Shown: positions 1-8,784 of the stretch, in pieces
Numbering within the stretch: the stretch's first letter is position 1
How the letters are laid out: every line of letters begins with the position of its first letter
DNA from: Roseobacter denitrificans OCh 114
Lineage (GTDB): Bacteria > Pseudomonadota > Alphaproteobacteria > Rhodobacterales > Rhodobacteraceae
Length of the DNA stretch: 64,000 bases
Assembly: GCF_000014045.1 (NCBI RefSeq)
Contig: NC_008209.1
Coordinates: 4,053,001-4,117,000 of the forward strand
Direction: 5' to 3'
Notes under the pieces: model-generated
The model's input: the letters and a program-made list of their open reading frames with translations, nothing else
What the model was told of the DNA's origin: nothing
Databases searched by the model: none
Program-made: the position numbers and the translations under genes

Positions 1-1634
1 TTATCGCTCTCTTGGTGCTTTTTTACGGTGGCACCTTTTTCATGTCGACATTCGTGAACGAAAAGGACGAAAGCGTCGATGGTTTCATGGTGTCCAGCGG
101 CAAGGTTGGCTTTGGCATATCCGCCGCAAGTATGACAGCCACTTGGATCTGGGCAGCGTCCTTTTATGGCGCGGCCATTTCGGGCTATAATTACGGGTTG
201 TCGGGACCGATACACTACGGGTTCTGGGGGGCGTTGATGATCCTGTTCATCTACCCCTTTGGCCTGCGGTTTCGTGCATTGGCACCCAACGCCCATACCC
301 TTGCCGAGATCATGCATGCCCGCCATGGCTCCGGCAGCCAGTTGATCCTTGCCATATCCAACCTCTTTGGCAGCGTGATCAGCCTGATGGTGAATTTCAC
401 GGCTGCAGGCGCGCTCGTATCCGTCTTGTCACCACTCTCCTTTCAGGCGGGCGTGTTGATTGCGGGGATCGGTGTGTTGTCCTACACGCTTTGGTCCGGT
501 TTCCGGGCCTCGATCCTGACCGATTTTGCACAGGTGGTGGCGATGATGTCGATTGCCGTGATCATCATTCCCTGGGTCTATTTCAGCGCGGGCGGCAGCG
601 AGGCATTGACCGCCGGCTTTGAAATCATCACCGAAGAACAGGCCGATTTCTTTTCGACCACCGCCATTCTTGAGCAAGGTGCGCCGTTCTTTGTGGCGGT
701 CCTGGCCTATGCCATCGGCAATCAGACCATCGCGCAGCGCCTTTTCGCGGTGCGGCAGGACCTGATCAAACCCACTTTCATCACCGCGACACTGGGCTAC
801 GGCTCAATCGTGATCGGGCTGGGCATGCTGGGGTTGATGGCTCTGATGCTGGGCATCGCACCGCATGCAGGCGATGTGAATAACATCATTCCGCAAATGG
901 CATCGGCCTATCTGCCGCCCATTATGATTGCGTTGTTTTTCATTCTTGTGATCGGCTCGCTGTCCTCGACGGCGGATTCCGACCTGTCGGCGCTGGCGGC
1001 GATCATGATGACGGATATCTACGGGCGCAACCTTTCCAAGGGCAACCCGAGCCCCCGCAAGATGCTCATGCTGGGCCGGTTGACAATGATTGTGGCGACC
1101 ATGGCGGGTCTGATCCTGGCAAGCTTTTCGCTGGATATTCTGGTCATGCTGGTCTTTGTCGGCGCGCTCTGGGGGGCGATCGTGTTCCCGGTGATCGCCA
1201 GCTGCTACTGGACCCGCGTCACCAATCAGGCGTTTATCTGGGCGGTCGTGGGCGGTTTGGTCATGTTCACCGTCGTGCGGTTTGAAATGCTCACGCTTGG
1301 GGGTATCGTCGGTGGCTTCTTTGAACTCATCGCAGCCGTGGGCGGTGGTGTGGTACTGGGGCTGATGGCCTTCGGGTTTTTCGGCCGCATCGTCGGCTTT
1401 GCCGTCGCGGCCATCGGTGGCGTCGTCTGCGCTGTGTATTTCACCGGATTCCTGCGGGAATACACCGTTTTGCTGGGGTCGTTGACGGCTTATGGCGCCA
1501 GCACGATCATCTGCGTCGCGCTTAGCCTGATCGGCAAGGAAGAGTTCGATTTCAATGTGATCAACGACCGTGTCACCAGCTTTGACGATGATGCCGCATT
1601 GGCAGCCGTGCGCGCTGTGGATGAAAAACTATGA
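1..1634 (+). CDS. Sodium:solute symporter (SSS family), 5'-truncated by window edge
   Basis: Inner-membrane secondary transporter of the SSS fold (LeuT-like), expected to couple Na+ to uptake of a small organic solute. The substrate cannot be told from the sequence. The readable 540+ residues are almost entirely hydrophobic, with about 12-13 membrane segments. A TATWIWAASFYG stretch in an early helix and the SSTADSDLSALAAI stretch near residue 320 match the SSS family's conserved Na+-site helices. The frame stays open to base 3 (Ile-Ala-Leu before the TTG at 12), so the true start lies outside the window. The gene is followed after 34 bases by a tiny membrane protein typical of such transporters. 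Some relatives are annotated as urea or acetate permeases, but that is not decidable here. Confidence 0.85.
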   Translation, partial: IALLVLFYGGTFFMSTFVNEKDESVDGFMVSSGKVGFGISAASMTATWIWAASFYGAAISGYNYGLSGPIHYGFWGALMILFIYPFGLRFRALAPNAHTLAEIMHARHGSGSQLILAISNLFGSVISLMVNFTAAGALVSVLSPLSFQAGVLIAGIGVLSYTLWSGFRASILTDFAQVVAMMSIAVIIIPWVYFSAGGSEALTAGFEIITEEQADFFSTTAILEQGAPFFVAVLAYAIGNQTIAQRLFAVRQDLIKPTFITATLGYGSIVIGLGMLGLMALMLGIAPHAGDVNNIIPQMASAYLPPIMIALFFILVIGSLSSTADSDLSALAAIMMTDIYGRNLSKGNPSPRKMLMLGRLTMIVATMAGLILASFSLDILVMLVFVGALWGAIVFPVIASCYWTRVTNQAFIWAVVGGLVMFTVVRFEMLTLGGIVGGFFELIAAVGGGVVLGLMAFGFFGRIVGFAVAAIGGVVCAVYFTGFLREYTVLLGSLTAYGASTIICVALSLIGKEEFDFNVINDRVTSFDDDAALAAVRAVDEKL

Positions 1635-1668
1635 CCGCCCGAAACCCTACTGCGAAAGGACCGCGCTT

Positions 1669-1788
1669 ATGTTGACGCTGTATATTCTGATCTGGCCGCT
1701 CATTTCGGCCGTTGTGCTGGCAGTGATTGTCACCGCATTTCTGCGTGAGGTCAGACAGGCAAAGAAAGACGGCACCAAGATCGTTTAA
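1669..1788 (+). CDS. Small single-helix partner protein of the SSS transporter
   Basis: A 39-residue protein: one hydrophobic helix (about residues 3-24) followed by a basic tail ending in AKKDGTKIV. The ATG at 1669 has a clear ribosome binding site (GAAAGGA at 1654-1660). The longer frame opening at 1570 overlaps the transporter and is not the gene. Short membrane proteins of this kind are found directly after SSS transporters in Rhodobacterales and are annotated as transporter small subunit or accessory protein. A role in stabilising or regulating the transporter is inferred from position only. Confidence 0.7.
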   Translation: MLTLYILIWPLISAVVLAVIVTAFLREVRQAKKDGTKIV

Positions 1789-1957
1789 GCGATCAGCCCG
1801 GATCTGAGGGTCCCGGCGTGCGCCATGAAGGTTTTGGCGGCCGACCCACCGGCCCCTCACACCGTCCGGCGAACGGCTTTGCGCATGAGACTCTGAGCTG
1901 CCAATCGGCTCTTACGGGCAGAAATAGAAATTTGCCCTTGCACTCCGCGCTTTCCTT

Positions 1958-1971
1958 ACTAATTTTGTCAG
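1958..1971 (+). promoter_or_regulatory. Candidate iron-responsive box upstream of hmuS
   Basis: The sequence ACTAATTTTGTCAG lies 75 bases before the hmuS start. It matches 11 of 14 positions of ACTAAAATTATCAG at 10920-10933, before the exbB/exbD/tonB operon. The GACTAAA-type core resembles the Rrf2/IscR-type iron box described in Rhodobacterales. Assigning it to a specific regulator is inference. A weak TTGCAC-N17-AATTTT promoter overlaps it, which would fit repression. Confidence 0.35.
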
Positions 1972-2046
1972 TCATAGGATGTGAGAGCAAGCCACGCGCC
2001 AGACGCCAGTGCCAGCCATTGATGAAACCACTTTCGAGGGTGAAGC

Positions 2047-3102
2047 ATGGCCGAGCAAAACACAGTCGATCCGGAAACCATCCGCGCTTTTCGCGAAGAC
2101 TTGCCAAAACTAAGGGACAGGGACCTCGCCGATCGGCTTGGAATTTCCGAAGCACAACTGGTGGCGGCATTCTGTGGCATGGGCACGGTAAAGATCGACG
2201 CCCATCCGGATGTTGTCATGGGTCTGGCGCTGACGCTTGGCGAGGTGATGGCGCTTACCCGCAATACGGCCTGTGTCCATGAAAAGGTGGGGTTTTATGA
2301 AAACTACCACCCCGGCAATCATGCGGCGATGGTGTTGAGCCACGACATCGATCTGCGGATTTTCCCCTCCCACTGGCATCACGCATTCATGGTCGAAAAG
2401 GAGACGGACACCGGATTGCGCCGCAGCCTTCAGGTCTTTGATGCCGCCGGTGATGCCATTCACAAGGTATTCCTGCGTGAGGGATCCGATATGGCGGCAT
2501 GGGACGCGGCCAAAGGTGATCTTGCCTTGCACAGTCAACCGCAAACCCTGCAACTGGCCCCGCGCCAACCCGCCGAAGCCGCCAAATCAGCCCCGGATAA
2601 AATCGACATCCTGCGCAAGGAATGGACGCGCATGACGGATACCCACCAGTTCATGCGCCTGACCTCCAAGCTCAAGATGAACCGTTTGGGGGCGTACCGG
2701 ATCGCTGGTGATCCCTTCGTGCGCCGGCTTGACACCGGCGCGGTCGATGCGGCGCTACACACGGTGCAACAGACCGGAACGGATGTGATGATCTTTACCG
2801 GCAACCGTGGGTGTATTCAGATTCACACGGGGCCGATTGCGACGCTGAAACCGACGGGGCCTTGGCAGAATGTCATGGACCCGCGGTTCAACCTGCACCT
2901 GCGTCTGGATCACGTGGCCGAGGTCTGGGCCGTGGAAAAACCGACACAGCGCGGCATGGCCACATCCCTCGAAGCCTTCAACGCGGAAGGGATGCTGATC
3001 TTTCAAATCTTTGGTGTCGCGAAAGAAGGCAAGGACAGCCGCCCCGCGTGGCAGGAAATCGTGAAGGGCCTCGCAGACCTCAAGCAACGGAGCCCGGCAT
3101 GA
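2047..3102 (+). CDS. hmuS: Haem-degrading/haem-trafficking factor HmuS (HemS family)
   Basis: A cytoplasmic HemS/HmuS/ChuX-superfamily protein of 351 residues, the usual length. It has the two tandem half-repeats of the family (about residues 25-165 and 195-345). HemS-type proteins accept haem from the HmuTUV importer and either pass it on or cleave it to release iron. The repeats carry the family's His-rich loop (IFPSHWHHAF, about residue 115) and the NPRFNLHLR-like strand near residue 275 (MDPRFNLHLR). The start at 2047 follows a GAGGG site. The stop overlaps the ATG of hmuT (ATGA), so translation is coupled. It is the first gene of hmuSTUV and lies behind a candidate iron box. Confidence 0.93.
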   Translation: MAEQNTVDPETIRAFREDLPKLRDRDLADRLGISEAQLVAAFCGMGTVKIDAHPDVVMGLALTLGEVMALTRNTACVHEKVGFYENYHPGNHAAMVLSHDIDLRIFPSHWHHAFMVEKETDTGLRRSLQVFDAAGDAIHKVFLREGSDMAAWDAAKGDLALHSQPQTLQLAPRQPAEAAKSAPDKIDILRKEWTRMTDTHQFMRLTSKLKMNRLGAYRIAGDPFVRRLDTGAVDAALHTVQQTGTDVMIFTGNRGCIQIHTGPIATLKPTGPWQNVMDPRFNLHLRLDHVAEVWAVEKPTQRGMATSLEAFNAEGMLIFQIFGVAKEGKDSRPAWQEIVKGLADLKQRSPA

Positions 3103-3959
3103 AAACGCCCTTTGCCCGGTGTTTTGCAATAAGCCTGGTTTTATGCGTGCTGTCTGTCGCGCGCGTTGCGCAGGCGTCGCAGGAGCCCCGCATTCTGGCC
3201 CTTGGCGGGTCGGTCACCGAAATCATCTATGCCCTTGGCGAAGAGGACCGGCTAATCGCGCGCGATGCCACTTCGACCTATCCATCGGCTGCGACTGCGC
3301 TGCCCGATGTGGGATACCTGCGCGCCCTGTCGCCCGAAGGCATATTATCCGTGAACCCCACGCTGATCATATCTGAAGAAGGCGCCGGACCGCCCGAAAC
3401 CATCGACGTGCTGAACGAGGCGGCGATCACATTTGTAACGATTCCCGATGCGCATGACCGCGCCGGTATTCTGGCCAAGGTGGAGGCGGTCGGCGCAGCC
3501 CTTGGCGTGCCCGGCAAAGCCGCCGATCTGGCGCGTGAACTCGATACCGAATTGCAAAGGGCAGAAAAGCGCGCAAGGGGCATCACGCAGGATCCAAAGC
3601 GCGTGATGTTCATTCTCAGCACGCAGGGCGGGCGGATCATGGCCGCAGGCACCAACACAGCAGCGCAGTCCATCATAGAGATGAGCGGCGGGGTCAATGC
3701 CATCGACTGCTTTGAGGGTTACAAGCAGGTCACCGACGAGGCCGTGAGCGCTGCCGCCCCCGACGTGATCCTGATGATGGATCGTGGCGGCGGGCATGGG
3801 GCCAGCAACGACAAGCTGTTTGCCATGCCTGCCATCATGACAACACCGGCGGCGGAGGATCGTGCCGTGATAAGGATGGATGGGCTGTTCATTCTGGGGT
3901 TCGGGCCGCGCACGGCGGCGGCGGCGATGGAACTTAACGAATTGCTCTATGGTAGCTGA
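3099..3959 (+). CDS. hmuT: Periplasmic haem-binding protein HmuT
   Basis: A substrate-binding protein of the class III (TroA/BtuF-like) family, 286 residues. It captures haem in the periplasm and delivers it to HmuUV. A cleavable signal peptide is visible (basic start, hydrophobic run to about residue 23, then AQAS). The mature start RILALGGSVTEIIYALG is the typical family opening. The ATG at 3099 overlaps the hmuS stop, and the upstream extension of this frame lies inside hmuS and is not used. No lipobox Cys, so the protein should be soluble. The last 11 bases overlap hmuU. Confidence 0.93.
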   Translation: MKTPFARCFAISLVLCVLSVARVAQASQEPRILALGGSVTEIIYALGEEDRLIARDATSTYPSAATALPDVGYLRALSPEGILSVNPTLIISEEGAGPPETIDVLNEAAITFVTIPDAHDRAGILAKVEAVGAALGVPGKAADLARELDTELQRAEKRARGITQDPKRVMFILSTQGGRIMAAGTNTAAQSIIEMSGGVNAIDCFEGYKQVTDEAVSAAAPDVILMMDRGGGHGASNDKLFAMPAIMTTPAAEDRAVIRMDGLFILGFGPRTAAAAMELNELLYGS

Positions 3960-5031
3960 CGCCACACCCCTGAACATCGCGCCGCGCGCCTTGCCCGTGG
4001 ATCGCATTCGCCGCGCACGCCTCGGCCATCTGCTGCTGGGCGCGGGTCTGCTTGTCATCAGCGCCGCAAGCCTGACCGTCGGCGCAACCGACATCAGCCT
4101 TGGCAGCGCGCTGAGCAAACTTGCACAGGGCGAACCGCTGACCCGGCTGGAACAGGTCGTGCTGTGGGATATCCGATTGCCGCGCCTTGTGCTGGGTATC
4201 CTCGTAGGCGCGGCGCTGGCGGTGTCGGGCGCTGTGATGCAGGGGCTGTTTCGCAACCCACTGGCCGATCCGGGTCTTGTCGGGGTCGGGGCCGGGGCGG
4301 GTCTGGGCGCGATCTGCGCCATCGTTCTGGGCGGGCTGCTGCCTGTCACGCTGATCGACGGGCTGGGCAACCAGATGATCCCGGTGGCGGCTTTTCTGGG
4401 GGCTTGGGCGTCGACCATTCTGCTTTACCGTGTTTCGACGCGGCGGGGGCGCACATCCGTGGCCACCATGTTGCTGGCGGGAATCGCGCTGGCCGCGCTG
4501 ACCGGTGCGCTGGCGGGTATTCTGATCTATATGGCGAACGATCAACAACTGCGGGACCTGACGTTCTGGGGGCTGGGATCGCTGGCCGGGGCAAGCTGGA
4601 CAAAGGTCGCCGCCGCCGGCCCGATCATCTTGGCCGCAATCATCGCCGCGCCTTTTCTGGGCCGGGGCCTGAACGGGCTGGCCCTTGGCGAAGCGACCGC
4701 CGCGCATATCGGGCATTCGGTGCAGCGGCTGAAAAACGCAAGCATCCTGATGGTTGCCGCCGCCACGGGGGCTGCCGTGGCCGTGTCCGGCGGGATCGGG
4801 TTCATCGGCATCATCGTCCCGCACCTGTTGCGGCTGGCCACGGGGCCGGATCATCGCGCCTTGCTGATCAACTCGGCCTTGCTGGGGGCTATTCTGCTGG
4901 TGCTTGCGGATATGATCGCACGGGTCATCATCGCACCGGCGGAATTGCCGATCGGGATCATCACGGCAGTTCTGGGCGCGCCGGTCTTCTTGTGGATACT
5001 CCTGCGCCGCCGCGATCTGGTGGATATGTAG
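3949..5031 (+). CDS. hmuU: Haem ABC importer permease HmuU
   Basis: A FecCD/BtuC-type permease of 360 residues with about ten membrane helices. It forms the transmembrane channel of the haem importer. Family hallmarks are GAALAVSGAVMQGLFRNPLADPGLVG in the first third and the GFIGIIVPHLLRLATGPDHR coupling stretch near residue 285. ATG 3949 lies inside the end of hmuT (11-base overlap). It is the start that gives the usual length; the open frame from 3880 lies wholly within hmuT. HmuV begins one base after the stop codon. Confidence 0.93.
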   Translation: MVADATPLNIAPRALPVDRIRRARLGHLLLGAGLLVISAASLTVGATDISLGSALSKLAQGEPLTRLEQVVLWDIRLPRLVLGILVGAALAVSGAVMQGLFRNPLADPGLVGVGAGAGLGAICAIVLGGLLPVTLIDGLGNQMIPVAAFLGAWASTILLYRVSTRRGRTSVATMLLAGIALAALTGALAGILIYMANDQQLRDLTFWGLGSLAGASWTKVAAAGPIILAAIIAAPFLGRGLNGLALGEATAAHIGHSVQRLKNASILMVAAATGAAVAVSGGIGFIGIIVPHLLRLATGPDHRALLINSALLGAILLVLADMIARVIIAPAELPIGIITAVLGAPVFLWILLRRRDLVDM

Positions 5032-5032
5032 C

Positions 5033-5818
5033 ATGTCGCTGGACGCCGCTGACATCACGGTCAAACTGGGGCGCACACCCATCCTCCACGGGATCGGGTT
5101 TTGTGCAAAACCGGGCGAAGTCAGCGCCATCGTCGGCCCGAACGGTTCCGGCAAAACCACGCTGTTGCGGGCCATAACGGGGGATCTGCCTTTCGACGGC
5201 ACCGTTCGCCTGAACGGAAAAGACACAAGCCGCATGAAACCTTGGGAGTTGTCAGCGATCCGCGCCGTTTTGCCCCAAAGCGCGGTGCTTGCCTTTCCCT
5301 TTACCGTGGCCGAGGTCGTCAGGCTGGGCGTGCAGGCGGGCGTCTGTGCGCGCGACTGCGACGCGCCCATGGCCGCCCTGTCACAGGTGCGGCTGGCCCA
5401 TTATGCGGATCGGTTTTATCACGAATTATCCGGCGGTGAGCAGCAACGCGTCCAACTGGCGCGGGTTCTGGCACAGGTCTGGCGGCCCGTCGTCGGCGGT
5501 GCGCCGCGCTGGCTGCTGCTGGATGAACCTGTGGCCAGCCTCGATATCGCCAATCAGCTTGAAGTGATGGAAATCACGCGCGCCTACGCAAGCGCTGGTG
5601 GCGGCGTCGTTGCCGTCATGCATGACCTCAATCTGACCGCGATGTTTGCAGACCATCTGGCCATATTGTCAGGCGGACAGTGCCTTGCAGCAGGCCCACC
5701 CGAACAGGTGATGACGGATGCCATTCTGTCACAGGCCTATGGCTGCGCGTTGCGCGTGAACACCCCGCCACCGCACAGCGCGACATATGTTCTGCCCCAC
5801 GCCGCCAACCGCCTTTAG
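5033..5818 (+). CDS. hmuV: Haem ABC importer ATPase HmuV
   Basis: ATP-binding subunit of the haem importer, 261 residues. Walker A is GPNGSGKTT (about residues 36-44), the signature is LSGGEQQRV, Walker B is WLLLDEPVASLD, and the switch His lies in VMHDLN. It closes the tightly overlapping hmuS-T-U-V unit. All four genes sit in the order known from Rhizobiales and Rhodobacterales haem loci. Confidence 0.93.
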   Translation: MSLDAADITVKLGRTPILHGIGFCAKPGEVSAIVGPNGSGKTTLLRAITGDLPFDGTVRLNGKDTSRMKPWELSAIRAVLPQSAVLAFPFTVAEVVRLGVQAGVCARDCDAPMAALSQVRLAHYADRFYHELSGGEQQRVQLARVLAQVWRPVVGGAPRWLLLDEPVASLDIANQLEVMEITRAYASAGGGVVAVMHDLNLTAMFADHLAILSGGQCLAAGPPEQVMTDAILSQAYGCALRVNTPPPHSATYVLPHAANRL

Positions 5819-6064
5819 AAAACCGCCGCAGCCCTGATGCATCCGAATAGGAAGAAGAATGACCGTGACCCAGACGCAGAACAAAACGCATGAGAGAGAA
5901 CGCACCGGGTATTTTGGTTTTGACAGGCAGGCGACCTAGATAACAGAAATGACAGGCAAACGCACCAGAATGGCAGCAATCCCCATTAGGACAGCCGATT
6001 GCGTTCCGCATCAGACACAGCGCGCATATGTGCATCACCAATACAGGATCAAAAAGGACATCAC

Positions 6065-6376
6065 GTGTATATCGCAATGAACAGGTTTACCGTCACCAAA
6101 ACGAATGCGGCGGCGTTTGAGGCCCTGTGGCTGGGCAGAGACAGCCACCTGAAATCCATGGAAGGCTTCGTCGAATTTCACATGTTGAAGGGGCCGGAGA
6201 ATTCAGACGGTCATATCCTCTATGCCTCCCATACGGTCTGGGCATCCGAAGAGGCGTTTCGCGAATGGACACGATCTGATGCGTTCCGGCTGGCGCATAA
6301 GGATGCGGGGAAAACCGCAAAACTGCATGAGGGCTCTCCGCAGTTCGAAGGGTTTTCGGTGATTCAGCATTTGTGA
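6065..6376 (+). CDS. IsdG/HmoA-type haem-degrading monooxygenase (antibiotic biosynthesis monooxygenase fold)
   Basis: A 103-residue ABM-fold protein that probably opens the haem ring in the cytoplasm and frees iron. The IsdG catalytic triad Asn-Trp-His is present at nearly the family positions (N6, W68, H78; Staphylococcus IsdG uses N7, W67, H77). The GTG at 6065 is chosen because AAGGA at 6054-6058 is ideally spaced and it places Asn at position 6. An ATG at 6077 would remove residues 1-4. The gene lies between hmuV and the haem receptor, which supports a haem role. It resembles HmuQ/HmuD of Bradyrhizobium in function and context, but orthology is not proven. Confidence 0.85.
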   Translation: MYIAMNRFTVTKTNAAAFEALWLGRDSHLKSMEGFVEFHMLKGPENSDGHILYASHTVWASEEAFREWTRSDAFRLAHKDAGKTAKLHEGSPQFEGFSVIQHL

Positions 6377-6443
6377 TCTTCGACAATAGTGTCCGGTGCG
6401 CCGAATTCTGCGCTCCGGGCTTGATTTTCTGCACAGTTAAATC

Positions 6444-6465
6444 TTTACAGAATTACTCAGGTAAA
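6444..6465 (+). promoter_or_regulatory. Inverted repeat in the haem-receptor promoter region
   Basis: TTTAC-N12-GTAAA, 84 bases before the receptor start, in an AT-rich stretch. Its core AATTACTCAGG is close to AATTATCAGG found before the exb/tonB operon. It is likely an operator for an iron or haem regulator. Which regulator cannot be read from the sequence. Confidence 0.3.
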
Positions 6466-6548
6466 TTATTAACGCTGCCAAAGCGTGCCCCACTCGGTGT
6501 TTCAGGCAGATCCCGCGCAAGGATTTGATACCGACCGAGGGGACTAAC

Positions 6549-8681
6549 GTGCGCAAAGTATTCATGCTGACAACCGCCTTGACCGCGACCGGAGCCACGG
6601 CTCAGGAGGTAGCGCCGGTTGAGTTGCCGCCGATCACGCTGGAATCCGCCCTGCGTGATACAAGGGACATCCGCGACACACCCGTCGCCGCCTCCGTTCT
6701 TGAAGGCGAGGCGCTGGAGCAGCGACAGGCGGACACCTATGAAGAGCTGATCGGGGATATCCCCGGCGTTGTCATCGAAGGCGGCCCAAGGGGTATTTCA
6801 CAGGAACCCAACATCCGGGGCTTTCAGGATGAACAGGTGGTGTTGCGGTTTGACGGCGGGCGCTTGAATTTTAATCAGGCCCATCGCGGTCGGTTTTTCT
6901 TTGATCCTGATATCGTGCAACGCGTCGAAGTCGTGCGCGGCGGTGGCTCGACCCTCTTTGGCTCAGGCGCTTTGGGCGGGGTCATTTCTGTTGAAACGCG
7001 CGATCCTTCGGACCTGCTGCGGCCAGGGCAAACAACCGGTGCGCGCGTCCGGTTGGGATATGCGTCGAACGGCGATATTTTCAGCGGCAGCACCACGGTT
7101 TATGGCGATTGGGGCAATTTGGATGCCTTGGCCTTTATCGGCACACGTCAGTTCGGATCTGACCTTGACGATGGCAACGGGCGCGACATCCGCAACTCGG
7201 AACTCGACGCGACCAACGGTCTTTTCAAACTCGGATTTGAACCCGCAGAGGACCAGCGTTTTGAGTTTACATGGTCGCACTATCGCGATGACGGAACAAC
7301 GCCGCCCAATGCGAATGCCGCCTCAAGCGAGGATGACGTGGACCGCGATGCCGAAATCTCCACGGCTCGGCTGTCGTGGGATTTCAACCCGGAGGGTTCA
7401 AACCTGGTTGATCTGTCCGTCCTACTTTACGGCAATACGCTACGCATCGAAGAAGACCGCACCCGCGACGGGCGAGCGGATGTCACAGACTATGACACCT
7501 ATGGGCTGGAAATCACCAACCGCTCTTCGTTTGACTGGGGCATTCCGGTGGCGTTGGTTTACGGCGCGGAGATCTACCGCGACGATCAGAACGGCACGCG
7601 CAATGGCACGGACCGTTTGCAGCTTCCCGACGCCACAGCAGAGACCACCGGCGTTTTTGCGGAAGCGTCCTTCGGCGTTTCGGATCAGCTTGACCTGATC
7701 GCCGGCCTGCGTTTTGACAGCTACAGCCGCGATGTGGACGACCCGACCCTTGCCGATGTGGATGAGGACTTCTTGTCCCCAAGGGTTGGTTTCAGCTATC
7801 GCCCGAATGACCGCTGGCAGATTTTCGGCAATGTCGCGCAAGCCTATCGCGCCCCGACGCTGACGGAGCTTTACAATGACGGCGTGCACTTCACGTCACC
7901 CGGATTTCCCATCGGAGGCGGCATCACGTTCAGCGGCGTGAACCAATTTGTCCCCAACCCGAACCTCGAAGAAGAGGAATCCATTCAATACGAGCTGGGC
8001 TTCCGGTTTGAGGACACGGGCGTGCGAACAAGTGGCGATACGCTGCGGTTTTCGGCGAATGCCTATTATGCTGAGGTGGACAATTTCATCGAGTCACGGG
8101 TCGAATTCATTGATTTTTCGACACTGGTGTTCGGGCCGGGCGGTGGTGTTGTCGGCGGGACAACAACGCAACGCAACGTGGACGCCCGATTGTGGGGTGT
8201 GGAGGCCGAACTCGATTATGACGCAGGGCTTTGGTTTGCGGGCGTCGGGCTGAGCATCCCGCGGGGCGAGACCGTGGGCGGGGATCGTCTGGGCTCAATT
8301 CCGCAGGAACGCATCACCGGCACGCTCGGCTGGCGTCCGAATCAGACCTGGACCGTCGGCGCGCGCGCCACCTACGCCGCCAGCGTGGATGACGGATCCG
8401 GCGGCAACGAACCTGCGGATTCATATGCATTGCTGGACCTGTTTGCCACGCTGACCCCAACGCGCGGGGCGTGGGATGGCACGGCGCTGCGCGTCGGCGT
8501 GGATAACCTGTTCGATGAACAATACACGATCTTTCCCAACGGCCTGTCCCAGCCCGGGCGTTCGTTCAAAGTATCCCTCACGCAGACGTTCTGCCCCTTT
8601 GTGACGCACCGTCCGTCTTTGCGGCGCCATCATTGGCCGCGATGTGCGCACGTGCAGGCGGGGCACACCCTGTCTGCGTGA
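6549..8681 (+). CDS. hmuR: TonB-dependent haem/haemoglobin outer-membrane receptor, with unusual C-terminal extension
   Basis: A 710-residue outer-membrane beta barrel that imports haem using TonB energy. It has a signal peptide (MRKVFMLTTALTATGATAQ), a TonB-box-like ITLES near residue 30, a plug domain (about 45-160) and a 22-strand barrel. The haem-receptor signature is present: YRAP (the FRAP motif) followed by NPNL in a large extracellular loop near residues 435-475. GTG 6549 is preferred over the upstream TTG because GAGGGG at 6537-6542 is well spaced and gives a clean signal peptide. The usual barrel end, ...SLTQTF, is at 8589-8591. The next codon is TGC instead of a stop, adding 29 residues of low-complexity, Arg/His-rich sequence. 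Confidence 0.93.
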   Translation: MRKVFMLTTALTATGATAQEVAPVELPPITLESALRDTRDIRDTPVAASVLEGEALEQRQADTYEELIGDIPGVVIEGGPRGISQEPNIRGFQDEQVVLRFDGGRLNFNQAHRGRFFFDPDIVQRVEVVRGGGSTLFGSGALGGVISVETRDPSDLLRPGQTTGARVRLGYASNGDIFSGSTTVYGDWGNLDALAFIGTRQFGSDLDDGNGRDIRNSELDATNGLFKLGFEPAEDQRFEFTWSHYRDDGTTPPNANAASSEDDVDRDAEISTARLSWDFNPEGSNLVDLSVLLYGNTLRIEEDRTRDGRADVTDYDTYGLEITNRSSFDWGIPVALVYGAEIYRDDQNGTRNGTDRLQLPDATAETTGVFAEASFGVSDQLDLIAGLRFDSYSRDVDDPTLADVDEDFLSPRVGFSYRPNDRWQIFGNVAQAYRAPTLTELYNDGVHFTSPGFPIGGGITFSGVNQFVPNPNLEEEESIQYELGFRFEDTGVRTSGDTLRFSANAYYAEVDNFIESRVEFIDFSTLVFGPGGGVVGGTTTQRNVDARLWGVEAELDYDAGLWFAGVGLSIPRGETVGGDRLGSIPQERITGTLGWRPNQTWTVGARATYAASVDDGSGGNEPADSYALLDLFATLTPTRGAWDGTALRVGVDNLFDEQYTIFPNGLSQPGRSFKVSLTQTFCPFVTHRPSLRRHHWPRCAHVQAGHTLSA

Positions 8682-8784
8682 CACAGCCCTGCGCCTCGGC
8701 GGCTTTGTCCTGATCGCCACCGGCGCTATGTACCAAGTTTTGGCACAGAAGGTCGTGACCACAAATGTAAGGGGCTTGGAACAG

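Noticed and set aside
5859..5939. 26-codon open frame with AGGAAG before it, between hmuV and the haem monooxygenase
   Set aside because: The ribosome site is good, but the peptide (starts MTVTQTQNKTHE) matches nothing known, including HemP. Too short to call without conservation.
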